The notes under the pieces are model-generated. The model did not search any database. It saw only the letters and a program-made list of their open reading frames with translations, and was not told the origin of the DNA. 39,628 nucleotides of DNA, taken from positions 1 to 39,628 of IMG/VR virus record IMGVR_UViG_3300021425_000074, one strand, 5' to 3'. The position numbers were made by a program, and so were the translations under genes. Positions 12,145 through 19,939 of this stretch are shown piece after piece; the first letter of the stretch is position 1; each line of letters opens with the position of its first letter. Source of the stretch: a virus.

Positions 12145-13860
12145 TTATCCACCAACACCAGAAACAAAACCTGTTTTCATTGCCTGACCATTCCCAGTGG
12201 ATGGTCGGGTTTCCCCTGCCAATACTGTACCACCGCCACTAACTTGAGATGAATTATCCTGAACGATAATCGGTCTACCTCCTGGCATTGCTGCAGGAAC
12301 AGGTGTGGCATCTACAGAAGTTGCACCTTTACCTGATAACTGTCCTTCTTTTATTTCCTGAGGTCCACCTTTACCTTTGCTGACGACTCTATAATTGCCT
12401 TCATCGTCTTGAGCAACAGAAGTCATAGACAGTCCCTGTTTTCTAGCAGCAATCTGTGCTTGTTTTTTGGATTTATATTTTTCCTTACCAAATCCTTTTG
12501 TTTCAGCGTCATACTTATCTAATGCTTCACCTGCCGCTTGTTCCTCACCCTTCTTACGAGCAACCATCTCGGTTCGTGACTCACCAGTGTCATCAAATTT
12601 AAATCCTCGTATTGTTGCTGCTGCTTCCTTTTCATCAACGAATGGAATATCAAACCTTTCGACTGCTGCAGCAATTAACTCAATAATGCCATTGAATGCA
12701 CGTTTTAACATTACAATCGGAGACATAATGATATCACGAATTATGTCTGTAAATTTAAATCCTTTAAGAAATTCTGCAGCATTTTCAAATCCCATTTTAT
12801 CAAGGATAAATGCCACAGCACCTTTCAACAGATCAAGAGGCATACCAACAATACCTTCAAGCAGTCCAGAGATGCCACCAAGCAGTCCCATCAATAACTT
12901 TTCTGCGATAGTGCCATCAGTGTTTACAAATCCTTTAAATGCACCTGTAATGGAATCAATTACACCCATGATCAAAGTAATCGGCCATGCAAGTCGACCA
13001 ACAACACGACCAATTGTTCTAAGAGTTTTTAAGAATCCACTTCCTTCACTTGCAAACGAGAAAGCATTCTTAACCATTCCAACAACTCTAGCAAGTGGAC
13101 CCTCTGCTGAAAAGAATGTTCTGATAGGTTTAAAAAAGTCTCCAACTGTTTGACCGATGCGACCAAAGAAATCCTTTACAAGTTTTATCTCTTCACCTTG
13201 AAATGATCCGAACAATAGATTTTTGATTGCTATAAATCCATTCTTTAAAACTTTGAAAATGCTATTCTCGGTGAGAAACTTGAGTGCATCATCTCCACCA
13301 GATGTGAAGAAAGTTCTGATCCTACCAAAATAACCTTTGAGTGCCTTAAATGCTTTTTGTGCTGCCTCTGGATCAGGCATTAATACCTTTAATGCACTAC
13401 CAATACGACCCATAAGACCTCTTATACTCTTACCAATATCAGCAGCATATTCACCAAGTTTTGATGCTTTGAATAATGTTCTAAATGCAGTTCTGATTTG
13501 CCTAAACACAAAACGAATTGCAGCAGTGACAGGTTTAAATAATGTCTTAAGCAGTTTTGTGACATTCTGAAAATAATCTTTTACAGCAGTCACCATTGCA
13601 GTAGCAGCAACTATTGCTGCAGCAAGAAACGGATTGATAGACTTTTCTGCTTCCTTTTCAGGTGAAGCACCTCCACCTCCTCCACCACCAGAACCACCTT
13701 CACGTGCTGCTTCTGCCATCTGACGAAGAAGTTTCTCTTGGATACCATACAGTTTTTGGAAGTCGTCTCTCAGTCCATTAACACCACGAGCAATTACCTC
13801 ATCAACTCTCATCTGAGAACTGAGTTTTGCGCTTACATCATTTAAGGTTGCTTCTGCCAT
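12145..13860 (-). CDS. Tape-measure/tail-length protein (gp29 position)
   Basis: A 571-aa protein, close to T4 gp29 (590 aa), directly after the gp26/gp51-like chaperone genes, where tape-measure proteins lie in most tailed phages. The N-terminus is helical (VDEVIARGVNGLRDDFQKL). A glycine-rich linker (residues 55-66) follows, then a hydrophobic segment INPFLAAAIVAATAMVTAV, then many amphipathic helices with repeated FK/LK/F-rich turns (LFKPVTAAIRFVFRQIRT) and further hydrophobic spans. The C-terminal 120 residues are polar and glycine-rich. This hydrophobic helical pattern suits a protein packed in the tail tube and ejected into the membrane. Identification is by position, length and composition; sequence similarity to gp29 is not evident by eye. 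Confidence 0.6.
   Translation of the reverse strand: MAEATLNDVSAKLSSQMRVDEVIARGVNGLRDDFQKLYGIQEKLLRQMAEAAREGGSGGGGGGGASPEKEAEKSINPFLAAAIVAATAMVTAVKDYFQNVTKLLKTLFKPVTAAIRFVFRQIRTAFRTLFKASKLGEYAADIGKSIRGLMGRIGSALKVLMPDPEAAQKAFKALKGYFGRIRTFFTSGGDDALKFLTENSIFKVLKNGFIAIKNLLFGSFQGEEIKLVKDFFGRIGQTVGDFFKPIRTFFSAEGPLARVVGMVKNAFSFASEGSGFLKTLRTIGRVVGRLAWPITLIMGVIDSITGAFKGFVNTDGTIAEKLLMGLLGGISGLLEGIVGMPLDLLKGAVAFILDKMGFENAAEFLKGFKFTDIIRDIIMSPIVMLKRAFNGIIELIAAAVERFDIPFVDEKEAAATIRGFKFDDTGESRTEMVARKKGEEQAAGEALDKYDAETKGFGKEKYKSKKQAQIAARKQGLSMTSVAQDDEGNYRVVSKGKGGPQEIKEGQLSGKGATSVDATPVPAAMPGGRPIIVQDNSSQVSGGGTVLAGETRPSTGNGQAMKTGFVSGVGG
12183..12209 (+). terminator. Possible terminator for gp32 transcript
   Basis: CCTGACCAT (12183-12191) and ATGGTCGGG (12201-12209) form a 9-bp stem with one G-T pair and a 9-base loop, followed by only three T residues. 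It lies within the end of the convergent tape-measure gene, 40 bases after the gp32 stop. The weak U-tract makes this uncertain. Confidence 0.3.
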
Positions 13861-13861
13861 C

Positions 13862-14056
13862 TTAATATCCTGCTGTCTGTTCTTGTTGTTGCTTTTCTCT
13901 TTGTTCTTTTAGATATTGGACTAACATAGTGAGGTATATTTCCCTCTCCCAAGGCAACATTTCTTCAAGTTCTTTTATCGAATAATTATGGTGTTGCATT
14001 AATTGAAAATTTGTTGTGTAAAAATTTTCTAATGATTCATGCGAGAGGCAAACTAG
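13862..14056 (-). CDS. gp51-like tail assembly chaperone segment (-1 frame)
   Basis: An open frame between gp26 and the tape-measure gene in the -1 frame of gp26. It encodes 64 aa, including ESLENFYTTNFQLMQHH, YSIKELEEMLPWEREIY and a Q/E/K-rich tail. The NFxLMxHHxYSxxELExMxPWEREIY pattern is that of small gp51-like hub assembly proteins of marine T4-like phages. No ATG, GTG or TTG precedes the conserved part: upstream in frame there is only a TGA, and the first ATG lies 20 codons in, after half of the conserved block. It is best read as the C-terminal extension of gp26 made by frameshifting at 14056-14062, giving about 303 aa. T4 gp51 is a separate, longer gene. The stop is one base before the tape-measure ATG. 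Confidence 0.7.
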   Translation of the reverse strand, partial: LVCLSHESLENFYTTNFQLMQHHNYSIKELEEMLPWEREIYLTMLVQYLKEQREKQQQEQTAGY

Positions 14057-14772
14057 AAAAAATTGTCCATACCCTCCATCAATAATTCATTTTCGTGTTG
14101 ACAATTTTCACATGTAAATTTCATGTTGTAACTCAGTTTAGGAATATCTCCGATAAACTTTGCAATCTTTTCAAACTGTTCAGAGTTTAATGAATCCATA
14201 AAATTCACAACCTCTTGCCTTGATTCATTCTTTAAATCAATCCGTTCTTCATCTGTCAGAAGTGTTTTCATGCAAGAGATGATTAGGTTCATTGAGGATT
14301 CACTGGTCTTTGGATTATCATCACCATCAAAGACATCAGTGTTTGACATTAGGTCACTATATGTTGGATAGTGCATTTCAATTGCAATATCAGGTGTCAA
14401 CTGAATATTTTGTGGTTTTATATCACCAATGACTTTTGTCTGCATGATGTCTACTTTCACATCATTATCATGTTCACACTCTGAACATTTTATGACTAAT
14501 TCAGCAGTTTCACCAACCGATTTTGCCCTGATTCGTGTAAAGATATAATCCACATCAAATGACGATAAACTTGTAACATCGATGTCCTCTTGGACACATG
14601 ATTTAATTGTATCTGTGATTGCCCGAATTACCTGCTTTGGTTGGTTTGATTCTCCTGCAAGTAGCAAGATTTTTTGTTCCTTTACTAGGAACGGTCTGTA
14701 GTGAATTACTTCACCTGATGATGGTAATTTAAGATCATACCAAATAGTTTCATTCAAACGTGGCAGTGCCAT
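14053..14772 (-). CDS. gp26: gp26-like baseplate hub assembly protein
   Basis: A 239-aa protein of the T4 gp26 (T4_baseplate) type; T4 gp26 has 208 aa. Recognisable N-terminus: MALPRLNETIWYDLKLPSSG, then YRPFLVKEQKILLLAGE, then FDVDYIFTRIRAKSVGE. Two CxxC pairs, C96/C99 (CSEC) and C221/C224 (CENC), probably bind zinc as a split ribbon. gp26 helps assemble the baseplate hub; its place before the tape measure fits a tail assembly chaperone role. The last three codons and stop read TTT TTC TAG, forming the slippery site described separately. Start ATG at 14772, one gene after the gp54-like protein. Confidence 0.82.
   Translation of the reverse strand: MALPRLNETIWYDLKLPSSGEVIHYRPFLVKEQKILLLAGESNQPKQVIRAITDTIKSCVQEDIDVTSLSSFDVDYIFTRIRAKSVGETAELVIKCSECEHDNDVKVDIMQTKVIGDIKPQNIQLTPDIAIEMHYPTYSDLMSNTDVFDGDDNPKTSESSMNLIISCMKTLLTDEERIDLKNESRQEVVNFMDSLNSEQFEKIAKFIGDIPKLSYNMKFTCENCQHENELLMEGMDNFF
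14056..14062 (-). promoter_or_regulatory. Predicted -1 ribosomal frameshift site (T TTT TTC)
   Basis: Read on the minus strand, the last sense codons of gp26 are AAT TTT TTC followed at once by TAG. T TTT TTC is a canonical X XXY YYZ heptamer in the zero frame. Slipping back one base gives TTT TTT CTA GTT TGC and enters the gp51-like frame with no stop for 64 codons. Phage P2 uses T TTT TTG in its equivalent E/E+E' site. No obvious downstream stem was found. Confidence 0.65.
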
Positions 14773-14786
14773 TATTTAATTTTCCT

Positions 14787-15452
14787 TTATCTTAAAAAGC
14801 TAGAAAGAGATCCTAAGCTAGCGTCAAGTGAGAACAGTCCCTGATTGTCTTCTACAGGTGACCATTTAGTGTATGTCATTTCAACTGTTAACTGCATAAC
14901 GCCATCGGCGTCGTTAGTAAATTCAGTTTGTGTTATATTTGTTGGGTATGCTTCTTCTAACAAAGCACTATAAACAGTTCCTTGCCCAATACCCACATTG
15001 AGACTGATCGGACCTGCACCAAACTTTTTATTAGTTATGGGTTTTCTTAATTGATGAATTTTAATTTGTCTTGCATAGTTGCTATGGTAAAATGCTTTCC
15101 CTGTGTTTTGCGAAGTTGTTGAGGAATACCATGTATCAAAATATTTTCTTATGCCATAATCATTTAATAATAGGAAAGTCAGATTAACAGACCCTGCACC
15201 AGAATATCCATATGCAACTTTACGTGCTTGGACACCCATCTTTTGATCTAATGTTAAAACGGTTTTGGGTGGAACACCTACACTTTGGCAGAGTAAGTTC
15301 AACTCATTACCACTCATCAAATTTCTGATAGCACTGAGGATACCGCCACTATTAGAATTGAAATCGGTTGGAAGTTCTACCATAAATTGGTTTGGTTTTG
15401 CTACACCTAATTTGAAAGATACTGCGGATTTTAACTGGTCTATGGTTGCCAT
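14787..15452 (-). CDS. gp54: gp54-like tail-tube initiator
   Basis: A 221-aa protein with features of the tail-tube fold family (gp19/gp54/gp48): a hydrophobic N-terminal region (NQFMVELPTDF), a long central region with YGIRKYFDTWYSSTTSQ and YARQIKIHQLRKPI, and a final strand pair AYPTNITQTEFTNDADGVMQLTVEMTYTKW, typical of tube proteins. T4 gp54 (320 aa) forms the ring on gp48 from which the tube grows. The marine version is shorter. It could instead be a gp19-type tube protein, but the gene order gp4, (gp2-like), gp54, gp26, gp51 and its separation from sheath genes favour gp54. Confidence 0.62.
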   Translation of the reverse strand: MATIDQLKSAVSFKLGVAKPNQFMVELPTDFNSNSGGILSAIRNLMSGNELNLLCQSVGVPPKTVLTLDQKMGVQARKVAYGYSGAGSVNLTFLLLNDYGIRKYFDTWYSSTTSQNTGKAFYHSNYARQIKIHQLRKPITNKKFGAGPISLNVGIGQGTVYSALLEEAYPTNITQTEFTNDADGVMQLTVEMTYTKWSPVEDNQGLFSLDASLGSLSSFLR

Positions 15453-16048
15453 TAAATCATTCCTCTAGAAACTTTATAAACTTCTTTTCCACTCGCTTTT
15501 GCCCAATCAGCAGTTGGCATAAAGGTTGCTATTTCCCATTCTGCGGGTGATACTCTTCCGAGTCTTGATTTTACATGAGCAAATAGGTAATGTTTGAAGC
15601 AAGGTTTATAGTATCTCAATGTTCTTATTTTATTGATCATTTCATATCTTGCTTTGAATCTGGTCGTATCATCAAATTTTGTATTGTTTGTTAGATCCAT
15701 CAATGCGCCTAAAAACTTCGCTCTGAGAACTGGTGGTAGATAATGTAGATTCATTCCATAAAAACCTCCTGGTGCTGGACCAGAGATAATTGCTAATGGG
15801 AACCTATCATAGAAAGGTAATGTGTCTTTCGTTTTTGGATCATAGAAAAACATATTCATTGTTCCGATGAGAGGTTGTGATTTATTCACTAACTTGACCT
15901 CATCGGACTTCATTACTTCTAGACGATTCACACGTCTTAATTGCCTCAGTCTAGTACGAAACCAAGCACGTGATTCTTCAGTTCTTGGGGTTATACCAGC
16001 ACGAAATGCTTCTAATTCTAATTTTTGAAATAACTTGCTATCTACCAT
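15452..16048 (-). CDS. Conserved T4-type virion protein, possible gp2 (DNA end protector)
   Basis: A 198-aa basic protein: AGITPRTEESRAWFRTRLRQ, then MFFYDPKTKDTLPFYDRFPLAI, then GGFYGMNLHYLPPVLRAKFLGALMD, then a basic region FKHYLFAHVKSRLG and ATFMPTADWAKASGKEV. This combination (FYDPKxKxTLPFYDxFPL...GMNLHYLPP) is a strongly conserved family among T4-like marine phages. The gene next to it is gp4, and in T4 genes 2 and 4 are adjacent, so gp2 is a plausible identity, but I cannot verify it. Its own late promoter lies at 16054-16061 and the stop overlaps the next ATG. Confidence 0.55.
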   Translation of the reverse strand: MVDSKLFQKLELEAFRAGITPRTEESRAWFRTRLRQLRRVNRLEVMKSDEVKLVNKSQPLIGTMNMFFYDPKTKDTLPFYDRFPLAIISGPAPGGFYGMNLHYLPPVLRAKFLGALMDLTNNTKFDDTTRFKARYEMINKIRTLRYYKPCFKHYLFAHVKSRLGRVSPAEWEIATFMPTADWAKASGKEVYKVSRGMI

Positions 16049-16053
16049 GTTAC

Positions 16054-16061
16054 TATTTATA
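16054..16061 (-). promoter_or_regulatory. Late promoter box (minus strand)
   Basis: TATAAATA read leftward, six bases from the ATG of the gp2-like gene and inside the last codons of gp4's trailing sequence. The distance to the ATG leaves almost no leader, so the mRNA would be nearly leaderless if it is used. Confidence 0.45.
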
Positions 16062-16547
16062 TCATTTTTTACGTTTTTTCTTATATGGTTTTAATGGTTT
16101 CAGACCCTTCAACTTCTTCATGATGCCCATACTATGTAGAGTTTCTTCTGTCCATATTTGAAAATCCCAACCACGATCCTTTGCATAACTGTTTGCTGCT
16201 TCCCACTTATTCATATTCTTGACATAAGTCATCGCTTCACCGATATATCGTTTAGATTTATCTGGACGTTTGGGTGGACTAGTTTCTTTATCGGGTTTGA
16301 TTTCTATAAGCAAAGTTTTATTATCGTTGAATGTAATTTTAAGATCAACGAAGTATCTATGCATTTTCTTATCTATATCCCATTTATAAGGTACAACAAC
16401 TTCTTCAGATGACCATGACTTAATATTTGGATTATTATCACACCAAATAAAACATGCCTTTTCCCATGAAGAACGATACGTTACTTTATCAGGATCACCA
16501 GAATATTTGCCCATATTCTTGATTCTATATTTGCCAGAATATGCCAT
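16062..16547 (-). CDS. gp4: gp4 head completion protein
   Basis: A 161-aa protein clearly of the T4 gp4 type (T4: 150 aa). Motifs: MAYSGKYRIKNMGKY, YRSSWEKACFIWCDNNPNI, WSSEEVVVPYKWDIDKKMHR, YFVDLKITF, LLIEIKPDKET, and a final WEAANSYAKDRGWDFQIWTEETLHSMGI. The pattern E...YFVDLKI...IEIKP resembles a PD-(D/E)XK-type nuclease core. gp4 acts at the portal vertex after DNA packaging, with gp2, to allow tail joining. The C-terminus ends with a basic LKPYKKKRKK tail. It is first in the leftward late operon, with a promoter box at 16582-16589. Confidence 0.9.
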   Translation of the reverse strand: MAYSGKYRIKNMGKYSGDPDKVTYRSSWEKACFIWCDNNPNIKSWSSEEVVVPYKWDIDKKMHRYFVDLKITFNDNKTLLIEIKPDKETSPPKRPDKSKRYIGEAMTYVKNMNKWEAANSYAKDRGWDFQIWTEETLHSMGIMKKLKGLKPLKPYKKKRKK

Positions 16548-16555
16548 AAAAACCT

Positions 16556-16563
16556 TATAAATA
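16556..16563 (+). promoter_or_regulatory. Late promoter box for baseplate operon (+)
   Basis: An exact TATAAATA, 37 bases before the gp48 ATG. Confidence 0.65.
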
Positions 16564-16581
16564 GCTCAAATGAATTTTATT

Positions 16582-16589
16582 TATTTATA
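16582..16589 (-). promoter_or_regulatory. Late promoter box for leftward operon (-)
   Basis: TATAAATA on the minus strand, 35 bases before the gp4 ATG. It lies downstream of the rightward box at 16556-16563, so the two initial transcripts overlap by about 10-20 bases. Confidence 0.6.
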
Positions 16590-16599
16590 GGAAAAAGAA

Positions 16600-17841
16600 A
16601 TGTCTTATGATCCGATAGGTGCTACTCAAACTTCTAGACCGAAGGCAAATTCTTCTGCGGATGCTACAGACCCAAGAGGTCGGAATCAAATTCCATTAAC
16701 TTCTAGTCCGAAGTATGGTGGACATGCATCAATTCCAGAAGTAGGAAACACGCAACAAATAAAGAAAAGTAGAGGGTCAACTCAGATACTCAAGTTTCCT
16801 GTGAATCGTACAGACATGTATCCAGCACACATTGTATTTCACCCATATAAAATTGATACAGGTTTAATTGATGGTGCTCTTGGAGATGTTTTTAATAGTG
16901 ATCTTGTTACAAAAGTAACAGAAGGTCAAACTTCAGAATCTACAAACGATGAAGTTGCTACTGGGTTTGATGATGCTGATGATGAAGAGGGTGGACCTTT
17001 TGCTGCAGATGCTCAGTTTCAATCTGACCAAAAAGCAGCAGCCAATAGGCGAAGATTTGAAGCAGAAAACGCTGAAATCAATAAAGAAATTAAAGAAAAC
17101 CAAGAAGTGATGGGTAAAAAACTTACAGACCTTCGTGCTTATCGTGATTTAAGTCGTCCTGCTATTCAGTTGTTTTTCCCACCTTCACTACAATACAATG
17201 ATGCGGTCAATTACAATAGTGCGAATCTTGGTGGGGCAGGTATGGCCGCTACGGCAGCGATAAATTCGGGATCAAGTATTTTGGGTGCCATTGGTTCAGG
17301 GTTATCAGAAGGCATAGAAAGTATATTTAATCTTGCTACTGGTAGTATATCAGCAGAAGCAACGAAGGTAGGAGCAGCAAGATTAGCGAAGAAATTTCCA
17401 GGAGGAACTGCGAATGCGGTTTCCTCAGCTTTACAAACAGGAATGAATCCTGGCACACGTTTGCTTTTTGATCAACCATCAATGAGATCATTTGCATTTT
17501 CTTTCAAATTAATCCCCACCTCTCCACAAGAGGCAATCACTATAAGAAGCATCATTGAAAATTTTAGATTTCAAATGTATCCTCGTGAAATAGATGTGTC
17601 TGAAGGTGTTCCTATCGGTTACGAGTTTCCTAACATCTATAGAATTGAATTTGCGTTTGATGGCGGGACTTTACAAATACCAAAGATTCAATATTGTTAT
17701 CTGAAAGATGTGCAAGCTGCATATAACTCTACAAGTGGTGGTGTTTTCTTTGAAGATGGTCACCCAACAGAAATTGATTTAAACTTAACATTCCTAGAGT
17801 ACAGAGCATTGAGTAAGAGAGATATCGAGGCAGGATTCTAA
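16600..17841 (+). CDS. gp48: gp48 baseplate tail-tube cap
   Basis: A 413-aa protein (T4 gp48: 364 aa). The N-terminal 100 residues are polar (NSSADATDPRGRNQIPLTSS). An acidic linker follows (residues 105-140, DEVATGFDDADDEEGG), then RPAIQLFFPPSLQYNDAVNY, an alanine/glycine-rich helix (AGMAATAAINSGSSILGAIG), SMRSFAFSFKLIPTSPQE, IIENFRFQMYPREI and the final YCYLKDVQAAYN...EIDLNLTFLEYRALSK. This ending is the tube-fold beta-strand signature of gp48. It caps the hub-wedge baseplate and seeds the tail tube together with gp54. The stop overlaps the gp53 ATG. Confidence 0.8.
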   Translation: MSYDPIGATQTSRPKANSSADATDPRGRNQIPLTSSPKYGGHASIPEVGNTQQIKKSRGSTQILKFPVNRTDMYPAHIVFHPYKIDTGLIDGALGDVFNSDLVTKVTEGQTSESTNDEVATGFDDADDEEGGPFAADAQFQSDQKAAANRRRFEAENAEINKEIKENQEVMGKKLTDLRAYRDLSRPAIQLFFPPSLQYNDAVNYNSANLGGAGMAATAAINSGSSILGAIGSGLSEGIESIFNLATGSISAEATKVGAARLAKKFPGGTANAVSSALQTGMNPGTRLLFDQPSMRSFAFSFKLIPTSPQEAITIRSIIENFRFQMYPREIDVSEGVPIGYEFPNIYRIEFAFDGGTLQIPKIQYCYLKDVQAAYNSTSGGVFFEDGHPTEIDLNLTFLEYRALSKRDIEAGF

Positions 17842-18614
17842 TGGACTTCTTTAAAAATTTTAAAAAAACAGCATACACCTTTGGTGATGACCACGAAAAT
17901 TTAGGTGGTGCAACAAGACAAATAGAATTCTTCAGGGATCTCACTCAATATGTTGACGTTGTTGACCAAGTTAGAGAAGGGATACATTTTTACGAACCAT
18001 ACAATATTCAAGACGGTGAACGTCCTGATCAAGTTTCTATGTTTTTATATGATACACCAACATACCACTGGACTTTTTATATGATGAATGATTCTCTCCG
18101 TTCACATGGATGGCCATTGACTTATAAACAGATGGATGAAAAACTAGCAACTGATTTTCCCCACCAATACATTTATGTTCGTGCCGATTTATCACAAACT
18201 TTTTTACAGAATGAATATGTGCAAGGAGTTATATCAGGATGTCGTGGTAAAATTATTAAACGAGATATTGATCACGGCATCTTGGTGGTTGATACATCTG
18301 ATTATGCAAATGCAGGTAAACCATCAACGTTCAGGCAAGGTGAGGCAGTTATAGTCACAAACACTTTGGGTCAGACGAGAACACTGACGATTGTTGGAAC
18401 TGGTAAAGAATTCAATGCTACTCATCATTATGAAGATGCAAATAAAGAGCAGGTTGATATAGATCCAACCGCACCAGCACCTGCATTGTATAATGAAGTA
18501 ACAATTAGCGATAGATATCATAGAATAAATACTTCATTAAAACAAATGAAAGTTATCAAACCTGCTAACATTACACAGATAGCAAGTTCATTTAAGAGAG
18601 CATTGACTAGTTAA
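17841..18614 (+). CDS. gp53: gp53 baseplate wedge protein
   Basis: A 257-aa protein (T4 gp53: 196 aa). Conserved gp53 features: RDLTQYVDVVDQVRE, FYEPYNIQDGERPDQVSMFLYDTPTYHWTFYMMND, RSHGWPLTYKQMDEKLATDFPH. gp53 joins the wedges around the hub in the final step of baseplate assembly and resembles a LysM-like module at its C-terminus in some phages. The start overlaps the gp48 stop; TAATG couples it to the next gene. The final 60 residues (VIKPANITQIASSFKRAL) form a helix that likely contacts the hub. Confidence 0.83.
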   Translation: MDFFKNFKKTAYTFGDDHENLGGATRQIEFFRDLTQYVDVVDQVREGIHFYEPYNIQDGERPDQVSMFLYDTPTYHWTFYMMNDSLRSHGWPLTYKQMDEKLATDFPHQYIYVRADLSQTFLQNEYVQGVISGCRGKIIKRDIDHGILVVDTSDYANAGKPSTFRQGEAVIVTNTLGQTRTLTIVGTGKEFNATHHYEDANKEQVDIDPTAPAPALYNEVTISDRYHRINTSLKQMKVIKPANITQIASSFKRALTS

Positions 18615-19939
18615 TGGCTGAACCAAGTAAAAAGTATGTATTAGAAAGTGTACAAATATTTTCTTCACGATCTACTATCCCAGTAGAAATAGCAAATGTT
18701 GTATCTGACTTAGATATATTTGAGCATTTAGATTGCCCATTTTTAACTGCAAAACTAGCATTTGCTGATGAATCAAATCTTATGGGTAGACTTGATTTAC
18801 AAGGTGCTGAATTTGTTGTTATTAAAATTAAACCTTCTTCTGCAGCAGAACCTGTCGTAGAAAAACGGTTTGTTATAGAAACTGTCATATCACAAACAAA
18901 AATAAATGAAACGTCTGAACTCGTACTCCTTAGTCTTTATGAAGATATTCTTTTTAAATCAAATTATAAAAACGTAAACAAACCATATTCTGGTAGTCCT
19001 TTTCAAATGATATCAGATATTGCCAAAGAATTTTTGGATAAAGAAGTTGAACAAGAAGGCGAATCTAGTTTTCAAAATAGAATGAAACTAATCGTTCCAA
19101 ATTTAGATCCTTTGAAAGCAATCGCTTGGATTAAAAATAGAATGACAACCTCTGATGGCGTTCCTGATTTTATCTATTCTACTCTCGGTGTGGATAAACT
19201 CATAGTGAACGACCTTCTTACTATGATTGATAAAGAACCCATAAATGCTTCTAAACCCTTTATGTATGCTTCTACGCCTAACCTTGCGGAAGAAGAAAGG
19301 GGTGGGACTAATTATATTCCAATATTGAGTTATAACGAAGAACAAAAAGAAAATATGTTTGAGATGATTCAAAAGGGTTTAGTGGGCGCAAATTACCAAT
19401 TTTATGATGCATTTACTTCTCAAGTTCATAAACACGATTTTAATTTTAAAAAAGATATTGTAGATGCATTACCTTCTACGAAAGAAAAAGAATACAACTT
19501 TGCTGAATATGAAATAGATGGTGAAGTTTTAAATAATATTCAGTCACAAAAAATAACTCAAATAGGTGGTTCGGGCGCATACAATAATGGATTGTCATCA
19601 CCAAAATCTTACAACGAAGAAAAAGAAAGCAGTGATTATGCGAAAAAGGTGATCGGTAATGTTATGAAACAACACTTACTGAAAGCACCTATTACAATAA
19701 GAGTTTCTGGCGTTGGGTTTTTGAAACCTGATCATAACATGACTATCGGTAACACCCTTAGAATTTATTTTTTACAAAATAAACCTGCAAGGGCCAACAG
19801 TACTAATAATTGGGATATGAAAAGGTCTGGTGATTATTTAATGTATGCAACTAAACATTCTTTCACTGTTGAAAGATATGACATAAGCATTACATGTGCA
19901 AAAATGAAAAACTTTACAAGTGAGCAAGCAATCGTATGA
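18614..19939 (+). CDS. Baseplate hub protein, gp27-like
   Basis: A 441-aa protein located directly upstream of the gp5-like gene, the same relation as the gp27-gp5 hub complex of T4 (gp27: 391 aa). The N-terminus (KKYVLESVQIFSSRSTIPVEI) starts a beta-barrel-like region followed by a helical insert (PFQMISDIAKEFLDKEVEQ) and a second barrel (TIRVSGVGFLKPDHNMTIGN, YLMYATKHSFTVERYDISITC). This double-barrel order is typical of hub proteins (gp27, Mu gp44, VgrG N-terminus). It probably forms the trimeric torus at the tube tip. Identification is structural inference; overlap with the next gene is four bases. Confidence 0.6.
   Translation: MAEPSKKYVLESVQIFSSRSTIPVEIANVVSDLDIFEHLDCPFLTAKLAFADESNLMGRLDLQGAEFVVIKIKPSSAAEPVVEKRFVIETVISQTKINETSELVLLSLYEDILFKSNYKNVNKPYSGSPFQMISDIAKEFLDKEVEQEGESSFQNRMKLIVPNLDPLKAIAWIKNRMTTSDGVPDFIYSTLGVDKLIVNDLLTMIDKEPINASKPFMYASTPNLAEEERGGTNYIPILSYNEEQKENMFEMIQKGLVGANYQFYDAFTSQVHKHDFNFKKDIVDALPSTKEKEYNFAEYEIDGEVLNNIQSQKITQIGGSGAYNNGLSSPKSYNEEKESSDYAKKVIGNVMKQHLLKAPITIRVSGVGFLKPDHNMTIGNTLRIYFLQNKPARANSTNNWDMKRSGDYLMYATKHSFTVERYDISITCAKMKNFTSEQAIV

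Noticed and set aside
12467-13153. Long rightward ORF of 228 codons opposite the tape-measure gene
   Set aside because: Composition is a mirror of the helical, Lys/Phe-rich tape-measure frame, with no ribosome site; antisense shadow.
13862-13999. Separate gp51-like gene starting at the internal ATG (LMQHH)
   Set aside because: No ribosome site was evident and the start would cut off half of the conserved NFxLMxHH block; the frameshift model explains the entire block.
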